From Medicago truncatula (Eukaryota; Streptophyta; Magnoliopsida; Fabales; Fabaceae): a stretch of 64,000 nucleotides of DNA. The number at the start of each line of letters is the position of its first letter. Positions within the stretch are counted from its first letter, which is position 1. The position numbers and the translations under genes are program-made. Location: positions 41,272,494 through 41,336,493 of the forward strand of contig NC_053045.1 in assembly GCF_003473485.1 (NCBI RefSeq), read 5' to 3'. Below the pieces are notes generated by a model. That model searched no databases, was not told where the DNA came from, and saw nothing but the letters and a program-made list of their open reading frames with translations. Shown in pieces: positions 58,066 to 64,000 of this stretch.

Positions 58066-58998
58066 TCAGTCAACATCCTTTGACACCGACACAGACAACA
58101 ACGGAGAGTTAGAACTTCTGCAAAACTCAGAACTTTCACCACTGTCGGTTTCACTCTTCACCACAAAATGCCCTAACTGATCTACATTGTTAACCAAATT
58201 CTCTTCACAAAGAAACTCATAGCTGAAAATCTTCTCCACTTCTCTTCCAAAATCATGAACAAATATGTGAGTTTTTCCCATTTTCTTGCTCCTAGCCAAC
58301 ACTGCTGCTGTAAAGATCGCCGACATTCTCCCCGGAGCTGCCGGAAAGTACCCTCTTGGCCCATCAACAAGAATCACATCCCAAGAGACTTGGTAAATGT
58401 GATTCGGCAAATCGTTGATTCCGAGTTTACACTCTGAGAATAACAAATTCTGCACAGGTTTACAATCGTGTTTAGACTTTGCTTTTGCATGAGAAAGAAG
58501 CTTAGGATACTCACTAACTTTGGTTGTGAACTGAACATCATAAGCTTCTATTCCTGGGTTGGACTGTTCAAATTTTGAGATCATGTATTCGTTTTCGTCG
58601 ATGAAAACAGTGCGGCCATTTTGGTTTAGTGCAGACCAGAGAAGTGACTCATGGGTGAGACCAAAGATGAGGAAGTTGGGGTGTGGTGTAAGGTGAAGAG
58701 TGGTTGTTATAGCGTTGATTTCTTCAAAGGACATGGATTTGGTGGTGGTGTTTAAGGAGGAGGCATAGTGGAGGAGGGCTTTGGTTACGGAGGGTGGAAG
58801 AGGAGAGGCGGTGGAGGATGTGGCCGAGGAGGTGGAAGAGGTGATGGTGGTGATGAGAGTGAGAGTGAAGACTATAGTGAAGAATGTTAGAAGGAAGAAG
58901 AAAAGCCAAAGACGGTGAGAGTGAAAGGGTGTTGTTGGAGCTTGTTTGTGAAGAGAATGATGGAGAAGTATAAGCTTAGGATTTGAATTGTTCTTCAT
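58066..58998 (-). CDS. IRX15-L: IRX15-LIKE xylan biosynthesis protein (DUF579), copy B
   Basis: Intronless, 310 residues, same architecture as copy A: short basic tail ([15 protein letters not shown]), membrane span at about 30-51 ([20 protein letters not shown]), Ser/Thr/Ala-rich stem and a DUF579 domain with [45 protein letters not shown] and [20 protein letters not shown]. The two proteins are nearly identical through the domain and differ mainly in the stem and C-terminus, where copy B carries an extra [17 protein letters not shown] tail. Copy B keeps THES, the usual family reading where copy A has TQES. A TATAAA (minus) at 59103-59108 lies 105 bp before the start, so copy B has the more conventional core promoter. 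Both copies look functional. Confidence 0.92.
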   Translation of the reverse strand: MKNNSNPKLILLHHSLHKQAPTTPFHSHRLWLFFFLLTFFTIVFTLTLITTITSSTSSATSSTASPLPPSVTKALLHYASSLNTTTKSMSFEEINAITTTLHLTPHPNFLIFGLTHESLLWSALNQNGRTVFIDENEYMISKFEQSNPGIEAYDVQFTTKVSEYPKLLSHAKAKSKHDCKPVQNLLFSECKLGINDLPNHIYQVSWDVILVDGPRGYFPAAPGRMSAIFTAAVLARSKKMGKTHIFVHDFGREVEKIFSYEFLCEENLVNNVDQLGHFVVKSETDSGESSEFCRSSNSPLLSVSVSKDVD

Positions 58999-59102
58999 TT
59001 TTTTGAGACTAGAGAGAGAGAGAGAGGGGTTACTAGGACTATAATAATAGTACTCTTTTATCTTTATGTGTTCTGTCAGAGTAGGGTTTCGGAGTGTCTC
59101 TG

Positions 59103-59108
59103 TTTATA
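59103..59108 (-). promoter_or_regulatory. TATA box of IRX15-LIKE copy B
   Basis: tataaa on the minus strand about 105 bp upstream of the start codon, in a tttatttataaaca context. Confidence 0.45.
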
Positions 59109-59602
59109 AATAAATACGTACTCATGTGATCTTTTATTTATCTGATGTAAAACTTTTTAACCGAATCTATATTAATCATCAAGTTGAAGGTGGTAGTGGT
59201 AGGACTAGTAGTATTACTGCTAGTAAGGGAAGAGGGGCCAGATGATGTATCGAAGTTAGGAAAGACCGACAGAGGAATTGCGGAGCAGATTGAGAAGAAG
59301 GGGTCACGTATCCAGGCAAAGGTCGTGGCTACTGTAAATATATGGACCACGTTTGTAGGTCCATTAAGAATGCTACACGTATACAAAAAATGTGGGTCCA
59401 AAACTAGGTTTGATAAAATATACAACATTAAGTATATTTACTTCATTTTATAATCATTCATTTATCGTACTAATTGTTTTTATTTAGTGCTACTAGTTCT
59501 ATAATGTAGGTTTAGGTTTGTCATTAATTAATTGAAGTCATTAAATAATTGATAGGGTTTGGAAGTGCATCAAAAGTTGTTGGCAAATGGCAAAGGCGTA
59601 TT
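59109..59602. other. upstream region of IRX15-LIKE copy B
   Basis: No gene recognised; the 59184-59453 frame has no family signature. Confidence 0.4.
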
Positions 59603-59719
59603 TTTTTTATTTTTTTTTGTCCAGTAGTCTAGTGACTGGAGCTCACACGTTTAAATGTAGAGAATTCGGTATCCGAAATTCGAACTCCAATCCCTGTATA
59701 AATTATGTAATGTCTCTGT
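59603..59719 (-). mobile_element. tRNA-derived SINE with target duplication
   Basis: Read on the minus strand: box-B-like ggagttcgaatttcgg, the gagctccagtcactagacta end and an A-rich tail (plus-strand T-runs at 59602-59621). Flanks caaatggcaaaggcgtat (59584-59601) and caaatgaaaaaagcgtat (59720-59737) are a plausible imperfect duplication. Confidence 0.7.
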
Positions 59720-59737
59720 CAAATGAAAAAAGCGTAT

Positions 59738-60247
59738 CTTTATCTGACCGTGGAAGATTTTTCATAAATTCTTTCTTTAGACTATATGTTTATTGTATGA
59801 ACATGTAACTTCTCCCTACCTTCTATTGGCGATAAGATATTGCTTATCTATTTCTTTTTTTTTTGGGTTCAAATTCTAGAGATACTAGTACTTGATTAGT
59901 ATTTATACTAGTACAAATTTTTGTTTTCACCAAAAAAAAAAAAGGATAGCACGATGTTAAACACAAATTTAACTAACATGTTACATGTGTAACTATCTCT
60001 AACAATTACTGACTAAACTGGATCGATTTATTCATTCAACACCTCTTTAATTCAATCTTTTCACTAATGAAATTACACTTCAAAATATTCTCAACACTTC
60101 GAACATTTCTATATTTAATGGTTTTGAAATGATGTCACCTAATTGATCCCCTGATTTCCAAAACATCAATTTTATTTTTCCGTCGTTAACTCTGTCATAC
60201 TCCTAAGCTTTTTCTTGTTCACGCCTTCTTCTAAACTTGAAAAATTA
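59738..60247. other. intergenic, nothing recognised
   Basis: AT-rich. A possible further SINE-like scrap (gggttcaaattctagagata near 59868) is too short to call. Confidence 0.4.
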
Positions 60248-61222
60248 TAGATCGACCACTTCATATTGTACACACTTTGTACACCTCCAATAAACATCCT
60301 CCATGTGGCATTTATTTATTTATTTTTCTTTTCTTTCTTTTGTCAGATTTCTTTTCTTTTCTTTTCCCACATACCTCTCTCCTCATCCTAATCCGTCTTA
60401 ACCACTACCTCTTCTATCCCCGTCTCCTCTTTTTCATCTGTCTTTAGTTTCTATCCGGCTCCATTCACGTCATTCCCTCATCACCATCATTTTCGAATCT
60501 GGTTCAAGTTATGAGAGTGTAGGCAGATGGTTAATGGAGCTAAGGGAGTTTGGTGGCGAAGAGATGGTAGTTATTCTAGTTGGAAACAAATGTGATTTAG
60601 AGAATCAAAAGAAGCTCAGGAAGATGAAGCAAAAGGGTTTGCAGAGGCAAAAGGTTGTGTTTTATGGAAACCTCTGCTTTGAAGAATCTCAACGTTGAGC
60701 AAGTGTTCTTACAAATGATCACAACTACTTTTGTCATCACAAACCAAAGAAGTTTGCAGAACTCCAATTGGACTTCGAGGAAGTCACCTCCGACGACAGC
60801 TGGATCCACACCGACGACAGCTAGATCTAAAATCACTGCCACAGTCCTCATCGTCACAGTCGGCTGCCTTTTCAATCAGCGGTCCTGTTTTTGGCACGAT
60901 TTCTTGGTTTTTCGACGCAGTCGCCGTCTCCGAAGGGCGTTTCCCGGCATCAGAGGCCGTTGTTGATAAGAGAGAGAGAGACATTGATTGGTAGTGGTGG
61001 TGTTGTTTTGTTGTTGGTGGAGTGGTGGTACTGTTCCGGTGGCGATGGCGGCTGGGGAGGTAGAAGAAAGAAAGTAAAGAGGGTGGGAAAAATGTGACCC
61101 AGTTGGACCAAATTACCCCTTAGTTTTTTAAATGGACAAAATTGTCCTCATAATAATTAATAAAAATTGCCACATGGAGGTGGTACAATGGTGGTATGCC
61201 ACCTTAGAATGTTACTGTATCA
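60248..61222. mobile_element. inverted-repeat element with captured gene fragment (Pack-MULE-like)
   Basis: Near the left end, cctccatgtggcatttattt pairs with ttgccacatggagg near 61170-61185, within looser flanking complementarity (ttgtacacctcc and ggtggtacaat). The interior is much less AT-biased than the surroundings and includes a Rab GTPase fragment (60510-60775). Exact ends and target duplication are unresolved, so the class is inferred. Confidence 0.45.
60510..60775 (+). pseudogene. Rab-type small GTPase fragment
   Basis: Plus-strand frames give YESVGRWLMELREFGGEEMV and VILVGNKCDLENQKK, with the G4 box NKCD; after a frame change EDEAKGFAEAKG, and after another FMETSALKNLNVEQVFLQMI with the G5 box ETSAL. 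This is the C-terminal half of a Rab GTPase, most like plant RabA proteins. The G1-G3 boxes and the prenylation cysteines are missing, and two frameshifts break it. Intron sequence is absent across the fragment, so it may be a captured exon or a retrocopy. Confidence 0.8.
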
Positions 61223-61459
61223 CCACTTTCTAAACTTAGTACTTCATTATCATCAAACACTTCAAAGCCATCAAGTCTACTAGATACTTGCCTACATTTT
61301 GATCCTCAACGGGTCCTAGATGTTTAGCTCATTGCAGCTTCCGGCGCTCTTTGGACCCCACAACACTTATTTAATTCCATTTCCATTTTTCATTTTCAGC
61401 AATGATCACATCTCTGCTGTTAATTTTTCTTCTTCTTTTTACTGGATCAGATAATCTAT

Positions 61460-62020
61460 ATGTCCTAGCCTAATAGGATGATGACTAACCAAAATCATGA
61501 CTTCACTCTTGTCATGTAGTTTCCTTCTTTGTTGATCTAGTGGATGCTTATAGCATAATGATCCAAACACCTTCAAATGACTCGATGCAGATTTATTTCC
61601 AGTCTACGCCTTTTCTCTATACCATTTTAGCGTCTTTGTAGGACACTCTGTTAAAAATTTACATTGTTGTGGAAACAACTTCCCAAAATGAATGTGGCAA
61701 AGTTTTTTCTTTCACCATGCTTTTTGTCATATATAACACAATTATATTTCTTCTCTCAGCGAGGACATTATGCTTTTTGAGTATATAGAGTTGTAACTTC
61801 AGTCTCAATTCCATTTTTTACACAAATCCTCAAACTCTTTTGAGGTATACTCCCCTCCTCCATTTGCCCTCAACACTTTGATGGATTTGTTACTTTGCTT
61901 ATCAACTTTCACTTTGAAGTTCTAAAAAATTTCAAGTGCTTCCTTCACCTTTGGTTTTAATCAAATAAATTCACACCATTTGAAAAATCCTCGTTGATGG
62001 TAGCAATCATCAAAATTGTA
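61460..62020 (-). mobile_element. Ty1/Copia integrase remnant
   Basis: Minus-strand frames read [33 protein letters not shown] and later KLFPQQCKFLTECPTKTLK, SSHLKVFGSLCYKH, RRKLHDKSEVMILV. This is the core to C-terminal part of Copia integrase; the catalytic SDGGGEY is here ANGGGEY, so the Asp of the D,D,E triad is lost. Several stops and frame changes confirm inactivity. Confidence 0.8.
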
Positions 62021-62193
62021 TATGAATCTGAATCTTCATAATGTTCCTCCTGAACAACATTTGCTTCTTAATCACTTCCCTTCTTTTTCTTGCTTTGCCA
62101 ATGAATCTATTCCATCAAAGCTATGGTTTTGCATATATGGTTGGTTGATTATGTACATAATAAAACGGGGTGAGACTATTGATGGTAAAGTTG

Positions 62194-62457
62194 TGTTGGG
62201 ATTAAAATTTTAATATGGAATTAGGATTATCATAATAGACTCACACTCACATTTTGATAAACACACAAAGAAAGGAAATTGCATAAACTGTGTATTATTG
62301 AATTGATTATTGAATACAAATCAAGCACATGCATTTATACTAATGCTAATTCTCATTTGATATCACTCACTAACACAGCTAACTAACAAATTTAACCTCT
62401 AACTACCACTAAATATCAACTAACACTATTGAAATTGAATATATTACTCTCTTAACA
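62194..62457 (-). repeat. Copia-type LTR (264 bp)
   Basis: Ends are tgttgggattaaa and actctcttaaca, giving TGTT..AACA. On the minus strand the base run upstream of the LTR, agaaacgaggag, resembles a polypurine tract, so this may be a 3' LTR or a solo copy. Flanks agttg and ctcct do not match, arguing against a clean solo LTR. Its relation to the integrase remnant next door is uncertain. Confidence 0.55.
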
Positions 62458-62684
62458 CTCCTCGTTTCTTGTGACTTTGTGCCAGCAAAGCTTGATCACA
62501 AAGTTTTTCACGCGCCTTAAAGTACTTTGCAATTCTTCAAGAGTTAAGACTCATAGTTACAATATATTTGGTTTCTTCAATTTCACGTACAATTTCACAT
62601 ACACTCTCCGATCACTATTATAAGCAAAACTTTGCATTTTAGATTCATTCATTAAATTATATATGTCTTTTATAATAAAAATTA

Positions 62685-63957
62685 GGCTTAATACATCATT
62701 TGGTCTCTTAACTTATTTTTGGTTTTCAATTTAGTGCCCTAATTATAAAGTGTCTCAATTTGGTCCCATAAATCTTCTGTCGTTTACTATTTTAGTCCTC
62801 TCCGTTAATTTTTTGAAAAATCCGTTAGCTCATTTCCTAGTGTCATTTAGAATTAGGGATCAATGGTTGGGTTTTGAAAAGCACACATAAAATACAATGG
62901 ACTCACAACATAGGATGACTTCTATTGTCATCTTCTTCCCTCTACATCTTCGTATAACCTTCATAAAAAAAATCCAATTTTTTTACTTTCAAAAATTCAT
63001 CTTTCAACTTCATCAAAATCCATATAATCAAATCCTTAAATCTGGAATAAACACCACCACCATCATCTAACTTACAATCAAACCCATTTATCAAATTCAT
63101 GAAAATCTCTACAAAAGTAGAAACTTTTTACTCCTTCTTCATCGAAGCATACCCTTCACAGATAAAGAAGTAAAGATTATAAGGGAAAGATTTTTGTGGA
63201 TTCATGATGACAACCCAAGTTGCAGCACCATAGAAAAAGACAAAATGACAAAGTCGTCAAAACCAAAGGGGAGAAAGGACTTATTTGTCGCAAATCACAA
63301 AATTCCAAATTTTATTCTCATCCAAACAATTTCCTGTAAGCACGAAACCAAGCAGTCAAAGACCCTAAAAAACAAGTCCATTCTACCATAATTTTACTTT
63401 ACCAAAATGTTCAATCAAATAGATTTTACTATCTGAATGCTTCTCTAAGCAACACAACAAACAATAATCAGTAGAAGTCACAAGTTTAATATCATCTTCA
63501 TCAACACAAAGCCAGAAAACCCTTAAATTTAATATGTTTTATAAAAGATTTCTGAGAAGAAGAATGGGGTCGTGAATGGAGGTCGCCGACAGAGATTAAG
63601 CGGTGGTTCAAGAGGGAGAAGGGCGTATGAGAGAAGAAAGAAAGAGGAAATAGTTGTGTTTTTTTTTTTCTTTCTCGTGAAATAATAATAATAATAATAA
63701 TATTAATAAGAATTATAATAAGAATTATCATATGTTGTGAGTCCACGGTATGCCATGTGTGCTTTTTAAATCCAACCGTTGATCACCAATCTTAAACGAC
63801 ACGTGGAAAGGAGTTAACAGATTTTGTAAAATACTAACGGAGAGGACCAAAATAGTAAACGGCAGAAGATTTATGGGACCAAATTGAGACACTTTATAGT
63901 TAGGGGACCAAATTGAAAATCAAAAATAAGTTAAGGGACCAAATGATGTATTAAGCC
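62685..63957. mobile_element. long-TIR MULE-type element (1.27 kb)
   Basis: TIRs exceed 200 bp: ggcttaatacatcatttggt at the left and accaaatgatgtattaagcc at the right, continuing through gtgtctcaatttggtccca, tcgtttactattttagtcc and acaatggactcacaacata. Flanks taaaaatta (62676-62684) and taaagatta (63958-63966) match at 8 of 9. The interior (about 62910-63730) has only short frames. The terminus ggcttaat is shared with the 24357 MITE. Confidence 0.85.
63665..63723. repeat. (AAT)n-rich microsatellite
   Basis: Runs of aataataat with a T-run beside it, inside the long-TIR element; the source of a low-complexity Ile-rich frame on the minus strand. Confidence 0.85.
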
Positions 63958-64000
63958 TAAAGATTATATACATCATTAATTGAATGAATCTAAAATGCAA

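Larger units (their letters stand above)
62603..64000. mobile_element. Stowaway-like MITE, split by a later element and cut by the window end
   Basis: The left half (ctctccgatcactattataa, gcaaaactttgcattttaga, ttcattcattaaattat) is mirrored by the right flank at 63967-64000 (catcattaattgaatgaatc, taaaatgcaa). The palindrome is broken near its centre by the 62685-63957 element. The ctctccg..cta..ttataag start resembles legume Tc1/mariner (Stowaway) MITEs; the right end lies beyond the window. Confidence 0.6.

Noticed and set aside
60784..61097. Short frames downstream of the Rab fragment
   Set aside because: Overlapping frames in several phases on both strands with low-complexity composition; typical of element interiors, no family match.

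Overview
This is an AT-rich nuclear window from a dicot plant. The intron-containing genes, long TA runs, dense small inverted-repeat elements and tRNA-derived SINEs point to a papilionoid legume of the Medicago/Trifolium/Pisum group; that placement is inferred from familiarity with the gene and repeat types, not from a search. I see no prokaryotic features, rRNA, genuine tRNA gene or CRISPR array.

Six intact or nearly intact genes stand out. They are a four-exon U-box E3 ligase of the PUB10/PUB11 type (minus, 8381-10947), a three-exon R2R3-MYB with a C-terminal EAR motif (plus, 23617-26209), two intronless secreted LRR proteins of the At4g06744/LRX-like type (plus, 31363-32745 and 42812-44053), and a tandem pair of IRX15-LIKE (DUF579) xylan genes (minus, 53776-54687 and 58066-58998). 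The last exon of an F-box/FBD gene lies at the left edge, and a frameshifted plant-mobile-domain gene sits at 4885-6411. Several of the intact genes belong to cell-wall or phenylpropanoid-linked families, but nothing in the sequence shows that they act together.

The rest is mostly transposon debris, much of it datable by nesting. 0-5 kb: a 0.5 kb direct duplication and a LINE with an internal tandem duplication. 11-14 kb: SINEs and an unusual fold-back array of about 31-bp units. 16.1-18.5 kb: a three-level nest (a 9-bp-TSD inverted-repeat element holding a LINE 3' end, which holds a solo LTR). 20-30 kb: LINE and Copia fragments around the MYB gene, whose 1.9 kb second intron carries a 9-bp-TSD MITE and Copia-like LTR pieces. 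33-42 kb: low-complexity CT/GA tracts and two inverted-repeat elements sitting in one TA microsatellite. 46-53.4 kb: two SINEs, a solo LTR, a MITE and a 5.5 kb LTR retroelement with decayed coding capacity. 54.7-58 kb, between the IRX15-LIKE copies: a 113-bp tandem repeat, an RTE-type LINE remnant and two more TSD-bounded inverted-repeat elements. 60-64 kb: an inverted-repeat element carrying a frameshifted Rab GTPase fragment, a Copia integrase remnant with an LTR, and a long-TIR element inserted into another MITE at the window end.

I found no clear evidence of an undescribed biochemical system. The best leads are the fold-back repeat array at 13890-14212, the captured Rab fragment, substitutions at functional positions of the MYB protein with paired AC elements in its promoter, and the family of 9-bp-TSD inverted-repeat elements that share the GGCTTAAT terminus.
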